From an uncultured Flavobacteriales bacterium (lineage in GTDB: Bacteria > Bacteroidota > Bacteroidia > Flavobacteriales_D > Parvicellaceae), in the NCBI GenBank assembly GCA_943788755.1, contig CALSRM010000003.1, positions 558,001 through 622,000 on the forward strand: 64,000 nt of DNA, written 5' to 3'. A program made the translations under genes and the position numbers. Positions 33,956 through 43,301 of this stretch are shown in pieces. The number at the start of each line of letters is the position of its first letter. Within the stretch, counting starts at the first letter, position 1. The notes beneath the pieces are model-generated. The model saw only the letters and a list, made by a program, of their open reading frames with translations, was not told where the DNA came from and searched no databases.

Positions 33956-34633
33956 ATGCTAAGAAGTCTTTTAAATTTGTTGTATCCAAACTTATGTGCG
34001 TCATGTCAGGAGGTTTTATTGAAGAACGAAAATGTGATTTGCTATAACTGCATGGTTGACCTACCTCGATCATTGTATTATCAGGACATTGAAAACCCAA
34101 TAGCCAAACTATTTTGGGGGAAAATAAAATTAGAAATGGCGCTTTCTGCTTTTACTTTTGTTAAAAAGGGCAAGGTTCAGAGATTGATGCATGAATTAAA
34201 GTATAAGGGAAATACAAAGGTTGGAGAACTTTTGGGAATAGAGCTCGGGAAAGAAATTGATAAAGCTGAAATTACGGATAAGCTGGATGTAGTTGTTCCT
34301 GTTCCACTTCATAAAAAGAAATTGAAGCAAAGAGGCTATAACCAAAGTGAATTTATCGCAATTGGAGTTGCAAGAGTGTTAAATTGTGAAATGAATACAA
34401 ACTTATTAAAACGTATGGAGCATTCAGAAAGTCAAACAAAGAAATCAAAATATGAACGCTGGGAAAACGTGGGAGCAGCTTTTACGTTGACTGATTCAAA
34501 TCAATATATAGGCAAACACATTTTGTTGGTTGACGACGTTGTTACAACTGGAGCAACACTTGAGGCGTGCTGTAAAAAACTCGAAGAAATAGAAGGTGTG
34601 AAACTTAGTATTGGCACATTAGCGTCTTCTTAA
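33956..34633 (+). CDS. comF: ComF-family phosphoribosyltransferase-like protein
   Basis: A protein of 225 residues with the standard ComF order. The N-terminal zinc-ribbon-like cysteines are LCASCQEVLLKNENVICYNC (about 12-31), followed by HELKYKGNTKVGELLG (about 80-95). PVPLHKKKLKQRGYNQS comes next (about 118-134), and the PRPP-binding loop HILLVDDVVTTGATLEACC is at about 181-199. ComF proteins are needed for DNA uptake in naturally competent bacteria and may act in recombination of incoming single-stranded DNA. No other competence gene is in the window. Its end overlaps the convergent oxidoreductase gene by four bases. Confidence 0.93.
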   Translation: MLRSLLNLLYPNLCASCQEVLLKNENVICYNCMVDLPRSLYYQDIENPIAKLFWGKIKLEMALSAFTFVKKGKVQRLMHELKYKGNTKVGELLGIELGKEIDKAEITDKLDVVVPVPLHKKKLKQRGYNQSEFIAIGVARVLNCEMNTNLLKRMEHSESQTKKSKYERWENVGAAFTLTDSNQYIGKHILLVDDVVTTGATLEACCKKLEEIEGVKLSIGTLASS

Positions 34634-35694
34634 ACCAGGCACTTGTACAAATGTTTTTTTGAATATCGAGAGACGCTTACTTCACTGTTAAGTTGAGCTC
34701 CTTTTGTAATATATTGAATTAATTCTCTTGCAAAATAGGGTGCCAGCATTACGCCCTTGCTTCCTAAACCATTAAAAATGTGGATGTTGCTGTATCTTGG
34801 ATGGGTTCCTAGAATGGGCCTTCTGTCGTGAGTTGTTGGCCTAACACCTGCCCGATGCTCGATAATTTCAAAATCAAAATCACCAATGGCTTTAAGCTTT
34901 TCTATCAGCTGTTCCTTCCCTAATTGGGTTGTTTCTTGGTTAATGTTATCTCTGTCATATGTAGCGCCTAGAACATAGTTGTCATCACCAATTGGCATCA
35001 CAAAACAGCCTTGACTTAAAATACAATCGGGTAAGTCTTTTGTTTTGATTATTAAAACCTCCCCTTTTGTTGGGCTAAGTGGAATATAATTGAAGTATGG
35101 GTTTTGAGTAATTTTATACCCTTCACAAAAAACAATGTTTTCAGCAACTATCCCTTTGTATTCCACTCCTGTTTCAGAATAGGTAAGCTGGCTATAATCA
35201 AATTGCTCTTCGCTAAAAATATTTTCTTCTATAAAAAATTGATTTGATCGACTTAAATAAAGGGCAACATCTAATCGCCCTGCCATATTCACCTTTCCAC
35301 TTCCTAAAGGAAAGCCCAAACTCAATTCTTCATCACCAATAATCTCTTTCATTGGAGAATCAGCCATTCTTCCTTGCCAATTATTTTGTTCCTCCATAGA
35401 GCTAAAAACTCTAATCATGTCAAGCTCATGAAATACTTTGGTTTTAAACGTGGTTTGGAATGCATTGTAATGAGCTTTAGCTATTGGAATTAGCATGTCT
35501 GCTTTCCAAGATAATATAGCGCGCTTAAAGGACATGGGATGAAGAAGTCCTGCGGCAATATGAGAAGATGAGCTTTGGTATTTATTGTCAATTAAATGAA
35601 CAGACTTTCCGTTTTCATACAACTTATGGGCTAAAGTAGTTCCGGCAATACCCTGTCCTACAATAAGAAAGTTTATTGTTTTTTTACTGGACAT
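34630..35694 (-). CDS. FAD-dependent oxidoreductase (DAO family)
   Basis: A protein of 354 residues. The dinucleotide-binding motif VGQGIAGTTLAHKLYENG is at about 12-29. The middle (SSHIAAGLLHPMSFKR, then PLSPTKGEVLIIKT) and the C-terminal FAD-contact region (RAGVRPTTHDRRPILGTHP ... IFNGLGSKGVMLAPYFA, about 280-330) are typical of DAO/glycine-oxidase-like enzymes such as ThiO or the MnmC oxidase domain. The substrate is probably an amine or amino acid, but cannot be specified. It overlaps the upstream LysE-type exporter gene by 11 bases, so the two are probably co-translated. That pairing might link amino-acid oxidation and export. Confidence 0.85.
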   Translation of the reverse strand: MSSKKTINFLIVGQGIAGTTLAHKLYENGKSVHLIDNKYQSSSSHIAAGLLHPMSFKRAILSWKADMLIPIAKAHYNAFQTTFKTKVFHELDMIRVFSSMEEQNNWQGRMADSPMKEIIGDEELSLGFPLGSGKVNMAGRLDVALYLSRSNQFFIEENIFSEEQFDYSQLTYSETGVEYKGIVAENIVFCEGYKITQNPYFNYIPLSPTKGEVLIIKTKDLPDCILSQGCFVMPIGDDNYVLGATYDRDNINQETTQLGKEQLIEKLKAIGDFDFEIIEHRAGVRPTTHDRRPILGTHPRYSNIHIFNGLGSKGVMLAPYFARELIQYITKGAQLNSEVSVSRYSKKHLYKCLV

Positions 35695-36352
35695 AAACGT
35701 CTTGAAAACAAATTACCAGTCCAAAGAAGATTAAGCAGCAGCCAACAATAACGCTAATCCTATCCAGCGCACGTGGGGTTAGCTTGTTTTTCAATTTGCT
35801 AGCAAAGTGAATTTTAAGTAAGTCCACGCCAAACATGGTTGCAAGAGTTGCTGAAAAATAATATATGAGATTGGAGCCTTCTATATTAAGTTGCTCTGTG
35901 GCGTATGTACTTGCACCAATCCAGTATATCAAGACAGCTGGGTTTATAGCATTTAAGCCAATTCCTTTTCCTATTAAAGCGAAATAAGTTCTCACCCGCA
36001 TAATTGAAACTGGGTTATTCCCCATTTTTTCTAACCCATCAACATCAATCCGTTTCCCTTTTTGTGGGGATTTTTTATTCACGATGGAAACGACTCCCAT
36101 AATAATAAACAAAGCAGCGCCTATGTATTTTATATACGAGACCTCTTTAATACTTTCATTAATTTTTTCGGAAAAAAAGAATGCCGCAATTAAATATAAA
36201 ACATCGCTTAATAAAACCCCAAGATCAATGAAAATAGCGTGACGAGCTCCTTTTTTTATACTTGTTTCTAAAAGAACAAAAAAAACAGGGCCAATTAGAA
36301 TACTCAAAAGCATTCCAAATAATATCCCGTTTAAAATTATTGTAGCAAACAC
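35684..36352 (-). CDS. LysE/RhtB-family amino-acid exporter
   Basis: A protein of 222 residues with six hydrophobic helices. The start GILFGMLLSILIGPVFFVLLE (split around residues 9-29) carries the conserved GPxxxxxxE segment of LysE transporters, followed by KKGARHAIFIDLGVLLSD. The loop before helix 4 (KKSPQKGKRIDVDG) is basic. It should export amino acids or related amines across the inner membrane. The start is a GTG at 36352, eight bases after a perfect TATCTTTG box, so the leader is very short. It is the first gene of a two-gene unit with the DAO oxidoreductase. Confidence 0.88.
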   Translation of the reverse strand: MFATIILNGILFGMLLSILIGPVFFVLLETSIKKGARHAIFIDLGVLLSDVLYLIAAFFFSEKINESIKEVSYIKYIGAALFIIMGVVSIVNKKSPQKGKRIDVDGLEKMGNNPVSIMRVRTYFALIGKGIGLNAINPAVLIYWIGASTYATEQLNIEGSNLIYYFSATLATMFGVDLLKIHFASKLKNKLTPRALDRISVIVGCCLIFFGLVICFQDVYVQ

Positions 36353-36366
36353 AAGCGTAATTTATA

Positions 36367-36374
36367 CAAAGATA
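36367..36374 (-). promoter_or_regulatory. -7 promoter box for the lysE-DAO unit (TATCTTTG)
   Basis: A perfect TAnnTTTG on the minus strand, 14 bases upstream of the GTG start at 36352. Confidence 0.6.
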
Positions 36375-36410
36375 GTAAGTGCACTAAGAATTTCACAGAT
36401 ATATAACAAA

Positions 36411-36446
36411 AAAAGAGGCGCCCTATTGCTAGGAGCCTCTTTTTCC
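36411..36446 (-). terminator. Intrinsic terminator of the 36463-38235 cargo gene
   Basis: AAAAGAGGC and GCCTCTTTT form a 9-bp stem (with a longer imperfect inner stem). On the minus strand it is followed by a T run. It lies 17 bases after the cargo stop codon and separates it from the LysE unit. Confidence 0.85.
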
Positions 36447-36462
36447 ACTTTTGATTCACGTT

Positions 36463-38235
36463 TTATTCAACAATCATTTTTCGAGTAGCGCCTTTTCCAT
36501 TTACCGAAATAGTATAGAAATATGTCCCAGAAGAGAATGAAGAAGTGTTTAAATTTACTGCATGTACTCCTGCATTTTGCGCTCCTTCAATCACGCTTAA
36601 AACTTCTTTTCCCGAGATGTCGGTAATAGAAAAACTAACTACTGCATTTGAATTTAACGAATAATTTATTGTCGTCATATCTTTTGCTGGGTTGGGGATG
36701 TTTTGATTTAATAAAAATTCAGTTTCATGATCAAAAATACTTAAGTCTTGATTCACGTTTAAACGAATCATTGGTGTTCTTGGCTGATTAGACCATGCTC
36801 CACTGGCACCATCATTTGAAAGCGTAGTTCCAGAGAAAGATGAATTAGTTCCATAACCAATAAATACTCTTTCGCTACCGCCATAATGTCTAACAGCACA
36901 AATGTAGTCAGATCCACCAGTAAGCAATTCGTTATTAAACCATGGTAAGGTAACCCAATTATTTAGATCATTTGACGTTACCACATAATCATCCGTTTGA
37001 TTAACCAAATCAAATAATTGGTCCACTGGATCGTAAACATAAAGTGAAACATAAAAAACAGCGCCAATATCAGTGCTATCTCCAACAAAAACTGTTGTAG
37101 TGGTCGTTTTATCGTTATTTACAATCTCAAACAATGAGGCTATTTCATAAGGGTCTGACCCTGTTCCTCCTGAATTTTGATTCCACCATTGGCCCCCGTA
37201 GATTCCATTATCAATTGCATATACGGTATCTGTTACTGCAAAAGAAGCTGTCTTATCGTTGTTTGTTGTATCATCGTCCGTTTCAGTTTGACTTCCACTA
37301 TAAGTGACCGTATAAGTTCCTAATGATGAAGGCGTAAAAGTAATAGAAAGTCCTAAAGAATCTTCCGCGCCAACAGCAAGTGTAGGGATTGTATTAGAAA
37401 TTCCTGTAAAAATACTAGAAGCTCCATCGTTTATATCTACGCTTAATTGCACGTTTGTTTGGTCTGCGTAACCAATGTTTTGAACTCTTGCGTGATACTG
37501 CTGCGTTTGTGTTTGCGACATCGGAATTTGATAATATTCAACGTCAGCATCAAAGGAAGCACGCTTTACAATAATATCATTTGGATCAATTTCTTTGATA
37601 GCAACATCATCAATTTGCCACCCATAATCCCAAGCCCCTTGCCACCAAAATTGTATTTGGACATTTGCAGGGTCTCCCGCAATCGCACTTGTTATGTTAA
37701 TGTTTACATAATCTGGATTATCCGTTCCTGCTTGCGTAATAGCAGTGTTTAAGATAAAGTCTGTCCAATTTGCTCCGCCATCAGTAGTTACTCTAACTGT
37801 AGTCACATCTGCCTGCCATCGTCTAAACATTTGTTGAAATTCTAATTTGACTTGAGCAAACCCACTACAATCAATAATTGGAGTGGTGATTTGTGCATCT
37901 TCTACTCCTCCTCCTGAAAAGTTGTCAGCATCAGAATCTACAATTAACCATCCATTTCCACTTGTTGTTGAAGCAATCGCAGAAGTAGGGTATGCACCAG
38001 AGTGGCCATCCGTTGTGTGCTTCCAATCAACAGGTCCAGAAACGGTCACATTTGTCCATGTTGTAGGGATTCCAGTTGCGAAATCTTCAGAAAAAATGGT
38101 AGCACCTTTTTCAGTAGCAACATTGTTGTGCCAAACAGCAGAGATTCCTTCTCCATATTGTTGAGGCGTTTTTTGTTGTCCAAAAGAAAAGCCACACACT
38201 AGTGCTAGACCAAGCGTAAAACATATATTTTTCAT
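36463..38235 (-). CDS. Secreted multidomain protein with T9SS type A sorting domain (paralogue B)
   Basis: A protein of 590 residues: a signal peptide (1-19, ending FSFGQ), then a jelly-roll, MAM-like or 'choice-of-anchor' domain (about 45-210, SEDFATGIPTTWTNVT ... WQGAWDYGWQIDDVAIKE). A CARDB/Ig-like module (about 225-330, HARVQNIGYADQTNVQLSVD), a further beta region and a type A C-terminal domain (about 510-590, LLNQNIPNPAKDMTTINYSL ... TRKMIVE) follow. The calcium-like Asp clusters suggest metal-stabilised beta folds. The gene upstream is a paralogue with the same domain order. No catalytic motif is visible; a surface-binding or matrix role is likely. It is a single gene with its own promoter box and terminator. 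Confidence 0.87.
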   Translation of the reverse strand: MKNICFTLGLALVCGFSFGQQKTPQQYGEGISAVWHNNVATEKGATIFSEDFATGIPTTWTNVTVSGPVDWKHTTDGHSGAYPTSAIASTTSGNGWLIVDSDADNFSGGGVEDAQITTPIIDCSGFAQVKLEFQQMFRRWQADVTTVRVTTDGGANWTDFILNTAITQAGTDNPDYVNINITSAIAGDPANVQIQFWWQGAWDYGWQIDDVAIKEIDPNDIIVKRASFDADVEYYQIPMSQTQTQQYHARVQNIGYADQTNVQLSVDINDGASSIFTGISNTIPTLAVGAEDSLGLSITFTPSSLGTYTVTYSGSQTETDDDTTNNDKTASFAVTDTVYAIDNGIYGGQWWNQNSGGTGSDPYEIASLFEIVNNDKTTTTTVFVGDSTDIGAVFYVSLYVYDPVDQLFDLVNQTDDYVVTSNDLNNWVTLPWFNNELLTGGSDYICAVRHYGGSERVFIGYGTNSSFSGTTLSNDGASGAWSNQPRTPMIRLNVNQDLSIFDHETEFLLNQNIPNPAKDMTTINYSLNSNAVVSFSITDISGKEVLSVIEGAQNAGVHAVNLNTSSFSSGTYFYTISVNGKGATRKMIVE

Positions 38236-38258
38236 AGTTGATTGTTTATAATGAAATT

Positions 38259-38266
38259 CAAAGATA
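38259..38266 (-). promoter_or_regulatory. -7 promoter box for cargo paralogue B (TATCTTTG)
   Basis: A perfect TAnnTTTG on the minus strand, 23 bases upstream of the ATG at 38235. Confidence 0.6.
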
Positions 38267-38330
38267 GTAAAAAAGTCAACTAAAATAATTCATTTAATTG
38301 TTGTCAATTTATTTTAGGGTGGGGCATATA

Positions 38331-38364
38331 AACAAAAAAGGGCTTCTGAATTCAGAAGCCCTTT
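38331..38364 (-). terminator. Intrinsic terminator of cargo paralogue A (perfect 28-base palindrome)
   Basis: AAAGGGCTTCTGAA followed directly by TTCAGAAGCCCTTT (38337-38364) forms a perfect 14-bp inverted repeat with no spacer, followed on the minus strand by TTTTTTG. It lies 27 bases after the stop of the upstream gene. Confidence 0.88.
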
Positions 38365-38391
38365 AATACAATATTAAAAATAAGTATTCAC

Positions 38392-40185
38392 TTATTTAAC
38401 AACCGACATCGCTTTAGTAATTGAAGTTTCTCCATTTGAAAGCGTGTAGTGATACATTCCTCCAGCTAAAGTAGAAGCGTCTAAAGTAATTTTGTAATCA
38501 CCAGCCGCTCTTCTTCCTTCGTTTAAAGTCATCACAACCTTTCCAGTCATATCAGTTAAAGTTAAATTAACGTTAGCGTTAGATTTAACAGAATAGTTAA
38601 TTGTAGTTGTATTGTTAGCAGGGTTAGGAATGTTTTGTCCTAAAACCATTGAATTAACATCGATTTCATCAACTCCAGATACTGGATCGAAATTCATCCT
38701 TACCATTGGGGTTTGAGTTGTGTAGTACTGAGCTCCTGCCCCATTTAAACCACCATAAAGTATGTAGGTTGTTTGAGCTTCGGAGACACCACTTCTTCCG
38801 TAGTAAAATTCAGAATAACACCCAACCATTGGTAATGCAGTTTGACCGGCAGTTAGTGTAGGAGAGGTGAATAATGGTAACGTAATAGTAACGTTATTAT
38901 CAGCATCAGCTTGAGTAGTTGTGTATTCAGGAGTTTCGTCTAAATAAACATAATCTCCTACATCAGCATCAAACACATATAATTTACCATAAATAATAGT
39001 TCCGGCAGGAGTATTTGTTCCAATAACAACGTCTATTCCGAAAACTTGTTGATCAGCAAAGATGTCAAAAATACTTCCAGCTTCGAATGCAGTAGAAGAA
39101 GCATCAGCTCCATCTGCCCCACCCCCTTGACCTTCGTAAACGCCTCTATCACGTCCATATTGACCAGTAGCAGCAACAACTTCGAAAGCATCAGTTACAA
39201 CATTGTTCGTTGGTGTAGCATCTGCGTTAGTGGCAGCAACAGTCATAGTAGCGGTTTGTGTGCCAACTGCAGCAGGAGTATATTGAGTAGTAGTAAAGAT
39301 ACTATCAGTTCCTCCAACAGGAACTGTAACAGCCGCACTAGTCCCAGTAAAAGTACCACCGTTAATATCAACCGTTAAAACGGTCATATCTTGAGCTTCG
39401 TACCCAACATTTTCTATTTCGGTAGAAAAGTCGATCGGCGCAACTTGTGTAATCGGAATAGAGAAGTAAGGAAGCCCTAAAGATCCCCATTTACTGTTAC
39501 GAATAACAAGGTCATCAGCGTCAGTTTCAGTGATTTTTATATCATCAATAGCCCAATACCATCCCCAAGCTGCTTGGTAATTAAACTCAATTAAAACTTG
39601 AGATTGACCTCCTGCAACCGCAGAAATGTTAATTGAAGTCATCACTGGGTTATCAGAGTTTTGTCCCGATGGTGTGGTTCCATCAGTAATTGTGTAATCT
39701 GTCCAAGTAGCACCATTATCACCACTCACTCTTACAGTACGAGTATCCTGATAAGTTCTGTAAGTGTGCTGAAATTCTAGAGATACCAGAGGATTTGCTG
39801 ATAAATCTACAGCAGTTGCTAAAGTTAAGCTGGCGTTTTGCGTAGCGGCGTTTCCTGAAGAATCAGAATTAATGTACGCAAACCCATTAGCAGCAGTAGC
39901 CATTCCGGCTGGATTTAAAGCAGCAACTGGACCAACTTCTGGATCGTTAGGAAACCAAAATCCTTGAGCTGGAGAACTCGTGTTAGATCTTGTCCAATTT
40001 ACATAAGGGTCTGAGAAATCCCATGAGTGTAAAGTTGCTCCTTTTTCGCTAAGGTTTAACATTGGGGTAGTTTTCGGACCTGTTTGATCTAAATGTTTAA
40101 AAGTAACAGCTTCTTGAATTACAGACTGTCCAATTGACGCTGCACATAACGAAACTGTAACTAAACTTAAGTAAATTTTTTTCAT
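38392..40185 (-). CDS. Secreted multidomain protein with T9SS type A sorting domain (paralogue A)
   Basis: A protein of 597 residues from the ATG at 40185, which opens a normal signal peptide (MKKIYLSLVTVSLCAASIGQ). The frame extends back to 40227, but those 14 residues precede it. A MAM-like domain (about 45-220, LHSWDFSDPYVNWTRSN ... WGWYWAIDDIKITE) is followed by a CARDB-like module (ENVGYEAQDMTVLTVDING), another beta region and a type A C-terminal domain (LGQNIPNPANNTTTINYSV ... TKAMSVVK). It has the same order as paralogue B at 36463, with moderate identity. The codon choice (many GCA, ACA and GTA) and the strong terminator fit a well-expressed secreted protein. Confidence 0.87.
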   Translation of the reverse strand: MKKIYLSLVTVSLCAASIGQSVIQEAVTFKHLDQTGPKTTPMLNLSEKGATLHSWDFSDPYVNWTRSNTSSPAQGFWFPNDPEVGPVAALNPAGMATAANGFAYINSDSSGNAATQNASLTLATAVDLSANPLVSLEFQHTYRTYQDTRTVRVSGDNGATWTDYTITDGTTPSGQNSDNPVMTSINISAVAGGQSQVLIEFNYQAAWGWYWAIDDIKITETDADDLVIRNSKWGSLGLPYFSIPITQVAPIDFSTEIENVGYEAQDMTVLTVDINGGTFTGTSAAVTVPVGGTDSIFTTTQYTPAAVGTQTATMTVAATNADATPTNNVVTDAFEVVAATGQYGRDRGVYEGQGGGADGADASSTAFEAGSIFDIFADQQVFGIDVVIGTNTPAGTIIYGKLYVFDADVGDYVYLDETPEYTTTQADADNNVTITLPLFTSPTLTAGQTALPMVGCYSEFYYGRSGVSEAQTTYILYGGLNGAGAQYYTTQTPMVRMNFDPVSGVDEIDVNSMVLGQNIPNPANNTTTINYSVKSNANVNLTLTDMTGKVVMTLNEGRRAAGDYKITLDASTLAGGMYHYTLSNGETSITKAMSVVK

Positions 40186-40285
40186 AATTATTATTTTAGT
40201 TGATTTATCTATCTTATAACCATACAAAGTTCGGGATTATTATCTTATAATCCAAATTTTCTTCTTCGTAGGCCAAATCTCACTA

Positions 40286-43147
40286 TTAACGAGTAGTTTC
40301 TTCTATGTAATTTTCAATTGGGGCACAACTACAAATTAGGTTTCTATCTCCGTGTGCATCATTTACTCTTCCTACTGTTACCCAGTATTTATTATCAGCT
40401 AGATAGGCGTGTGGATAAGCAGCTAATTCTCTTGAATAAGGCCTGTCCCAATTATCAGAAATCAGCATTTTTGCAGTATGGGGAGCATTAACCAGCACGT
40501 TGTTGTCTTTCGGAAATTTACCCGAAGCTACATCTCTTATTTCTTGTCTTATACTTAACATTGCGTCACAAAAACGATCTAATTCTTCTTTTGATTCACT
40601 TTCGGTTGGCTCAATCATTAAAGTCCCCGCTACAGGAAAACTTACTGTTGGGGCATGAAAATTATAGTCAATTAACCTTTTAGCAATATCACCAACTTCG
40701 ATGTTTGCTTCTTGCTTAAACCCTCTGCAATCTAAAATCATTTCATGCGCAACCGTATTACTCTTTCCAGAATAAAGGATGTCAAAATCTCCCTCCAACC
40801 GCGTTTTAATATAATTTGCATTTAAAATAGCTATTTCAGTAGATTTCTTGAGCCCTTCAGCTCCTAGCATTTTGATATACCCATATGAAATAATATAAAC
40901 AAGTGCGCTACCCCAAGGAGCAGAACTAATAGCTGTAATGGCATTACTTTCAGCACAATCAATTACTGGATTTCCCGGTAAAAATTCAGCTAAATGCTTT
41001 GCCACCCCAATTGGGCCAGCTCCTGGACCACCTCCGCCATGCGGAATAGCAAAAGTTTTATGTAAGTTTAGATGACAAACATCTGCACCAATGTTCCCTG
41101 GGTTTGTTAGCCCAACTTGTGCATTCATATTGGCACCATCCATGTAAACCTGACCTCCGTTATCGTGAATAATAGAAGTCATTTCAATAATTCCCTCTTC
41201 ATATACACCGTGAGTTGAAGGATAAGTTATCATTACACAACTCAGGTTGTCTTTATGCTCTTCTGCTTTTTCTCTTAAATCACTTATGTCAATATTACCT
41301 TGCTCATCACATTTTACGACAACAATGCTCATTCCTGCCATAATGGCACTTGCAGGATTTGTTCCGTGCGCCGAAGAAGGAATAATACAAATATTTCTAT
41401 GGTCATCTCCACGACTCTTGTGGTAAGCACGAATTACCATAAGACCTGCATACTCGCCTTGAGCTCCACTATTTGGCTGAAGAGATACCTTAGCAAATCC
41501 CGTGATTTCGCTTAAGTCTTTATCCAACTCTTCAAATATTTCTTGATACCCTTTTGTCTGGTTCACAGGAGCAAATGGGTGAATATTAGCAAATTCTGGC
41601 CATGTTATGGGAATTAACTCACTGGCAGCATTTAATTTCATTGTACAAGAACCTAGCGGAATCATTCCATGTGTTAATGAAAAATCTTTATTCTCAAGCC
41701 TTTTTAAATAGCGCATCATTTCTGTTTCAGAATGATATCTATTAAAAACCTCATGTGCTAAAATAGCACTTGTTCTATATAAACTTGAGGGAATACTAGC
41801 TTCAGCATCTTGAATAACTCCTTTTTTATTGACAGCTTCGCCAAAAATTGAAATAATTAAATTTAAATCATCCTCAGTTATAGTTTCGTCTACACTTAAC
41901 CTAACAACATCGCTTTCATAGGCAAAGTTGACCTGGTTAGCTTCTGCTATTTTTTTAACAGCACTTGCTTTATCTGTGGCAATAGTAAGCGTGTCAAAAT
42001 AATTGGCATTAATAATATTATACCCTAATTCGCTCAAGGTCTTTGCTAGTCGACTGGTATTGATATGAATAGTATTTGCAATCGCTTTTATACCTTCCGA
42101 GCCATGATAAACGGCATACATTCCTGCCATTACAGCCAACAATGCTTGTGCTGTGCAAATATTTGAAGTTGCCTTTCCTCTTTTAATATGTTGCTCTCTA
42201 GTTTGCAGAGCCATTCGGAGAGCCTGATTACCTTGGCTATCAACAGACACACCTATAATTCTTCCCGGAATCAGCCTTTTGAAGGATTCTTTGCAGGCAA
42301 AAAATGCGGCATGTGGTCCTCCGTACCCCATAGGAACTCCAAATCGCTGTGTAGTCCCAACAACTGCATCTGCCCCCCACTCTCCTGGAGCTTTCAATAA
42401 GGCAAGACTCATTAAATCAGCAACTGCAACAACGTGAGCACCCACCTCATGAGCTCTTTCAGTAAAAGATGTGTAATCTATTATTTCCCCATTACTATCA
42501 GGATATTGAACCATAGCTCCAAAAAAGCTGTCATCAAGAGTAACTTCATCATAATTTCCAAAAATGAGTTCAATATTTAAAGGCTCAGCTCTGGTAATTA
42601 AAATATCTTTTGTTTGAGGGAAAATAGTGTCTGCCACAAAAAACTTTTTCACCCCTGCTTTTTCCTGTGCTCTACTTCTTTTGTGAAAAAACATTATCAT
42701 GGCTTCTGCTGCTGAAGTTCCTTCGTCTAACAGAGAAGCATTAGCCATTTCCATTCCGGTTAAGTCCATAACCATTGTTTGAAAATTCAATAATGCTTCA
42801 AGCCTGCCTTGAGAAATCTCTGCTTGATATGGCGTATATGCTGTGTACCATCCTGGATTTTCAAGAACGTTTCTCAAAATTACAGAAGGCACAAGTGTTC
42901 CATAATACCCCATTCCAATAAAGGATTTGAAAGTATCATTTTTAGCCCCCAATGCTTTTATATGTGTTAGGTATTCTTGTTCAGATAGTGCTTCCGAGAT
43001 AGATAATTCGCTTTGCAGTTTTATGTCCGAAGGTATTGTTTTATCAATAAGTTCATTAATAGATGAGGACTTCACTTCGGACAACATATTATTGATGTCA
43101 CTTTCTCCCGGTCCGATATGTCTTTGAGTAAAATTCGCTGGTTTCAT
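40286..43147 (-). CDS. gcvP: Glycine dehydrogenase (decarboxylating), P-protein
   Basis: A 953-residue single-chain P-protein, with both halves fused as usual in Bacteroidota and E. coli. The N-terminus has RHIGPGESDINNML, then FIGMGYYGTLVPSVILRN (about 79-96) and YTPYQAEISQGRLEALLNFQ. The C-terminal half carries the PLP lysine in DVCHLNLHKTFAIPHGGGGP (about 684-703). It decarboxylates glycine and loads the aminomethyl group on lipoyl-H-protein in the glycine cleavage system; gcvT and gcvH are not in the window. A perfect TATATTTG box lies 24 bases upstream. No glycine riboswitch was recognised in the short leader. Confidence 0.97.
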   Translation of the reverse strand: MKPANFTQRHIGPGESDINNMLSEVKSSSINELIDKTIPSDIKLQSELSISEALSEQEYLTHIKALGAKNDTFKSFIGMGYYGTLVPSVILRNVLENPGWYTAYTPYQAEISQGRLEALLNFQTMVMDLTGMEMANASLLDEGTSAAEAMIMFFHKRSRAQEKAGVKKFFVADTIFPQTKDILITRAEPLNIELIFGNYDEVTLDDSFFGAMVQYPDSNGEIIDYTSFTERAHEVGAHVVAVADLMSLALLKAPGEWGADAVVGTTQRFGVPMGYGGPHAAFFACKESFKRLIPGRIIGVSVDSQGNQALRMALQTREQHIKRGKATSNICTAQALLAVMAGMYAVYHGSEGIKAIANTIHINTSRLAKTLSELGYNIINANYFDTLTIATDKASAVKKIAEANQVNFAYESDVVRLSVDETITEDDLNLIISIFGEAVNKKGVIQDAEASIPSSLYRTSAILAHEVFNRYHSETEMMRYLKRLENKDFSLTHGMIPLGSCTMKLNAASELIPITWPEFANIHPFAPVNQTKGYQEIFEELDKDLSEITGFAKVSLQPNSGAQGEYAGLMVIRAYHKSRGDDHRNICIIPSSAHGTNPASAIMAGMSIVVVKCDEQGNIDISDLREKAEEHKDNLSCVMITYPSTHGVYEEGIIEMTSIIHDNGGQVYMDGANMNAQVGLTNPGNIGADVCHLNLHKTFAIPHGGGGPGAGPIGVAKHLAEFLPGNPVIDCAESNAITAISSAPWGSALVYIISYGYIKMLGAEGLKKSTEIAILNANYIKTRLEGDFDILYSGKSNTVAHEMILDCRGFKQEANIEVGDIAKRLIDYNFHAPTVSFPVAGTLMIEPTESESKEELDRFCDAMLSIRQEIRDVASGKFPKDNNVLVNAPHTAKMLISDNWDRPYSRELAAYPHAYLADNKYWVTVGRVNDAHGDRNLICSCAPIENYIEETTR

Positions 43148-43170
43148 ATGGTTTTAATAATTTAGGACTG

Positions 43171-43178
43171 CAAATATA
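43171..43178 (-). promoter_or_regulatory. -7 promoter box for gcvP (TATATTTG)
   Basis: A perfect TAnnTTTG on the minus strand, 24 bases upstream of the gcvP ATG. Confidence 0.6.
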
Positions 43179-43275
43179 AATATTTACAAGCTTATTAAAT
43201 GCGGCTCCGTGTAATATTGAACGAAAAAAAGATTAAATGTTAGAATCGCATAACGCAACAAGCATATTCTTTAAG

Positions 43276-43283
43276 TATATTTG
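43276..43283 (+). promoter_or_regulatory. -7 promoter box for the frameshifted secreted-protein gene (TATATTTG)
   Basis: A perfect TAnnTTTG 18 bases before the ATG at 43302. The intact promoter supports the N-terminal frame being the real gene start. Confidence 0.5.
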
Positions 43284-43301
43284 AAAAATAATAGCACAAG
43301 A

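Noticed and set aside
38337-38364. Perfect palindrome as a protein-binding operator
   Set aside because: It is followed by a T run just after a stop codon, so an intrinsic terminator explains it fully.
43148-43301. Glycine riboswitch upstream of gcvP
   Set aside because: The leader between the -7 box and ATG is only about 24 bases, too short for the aptamer.
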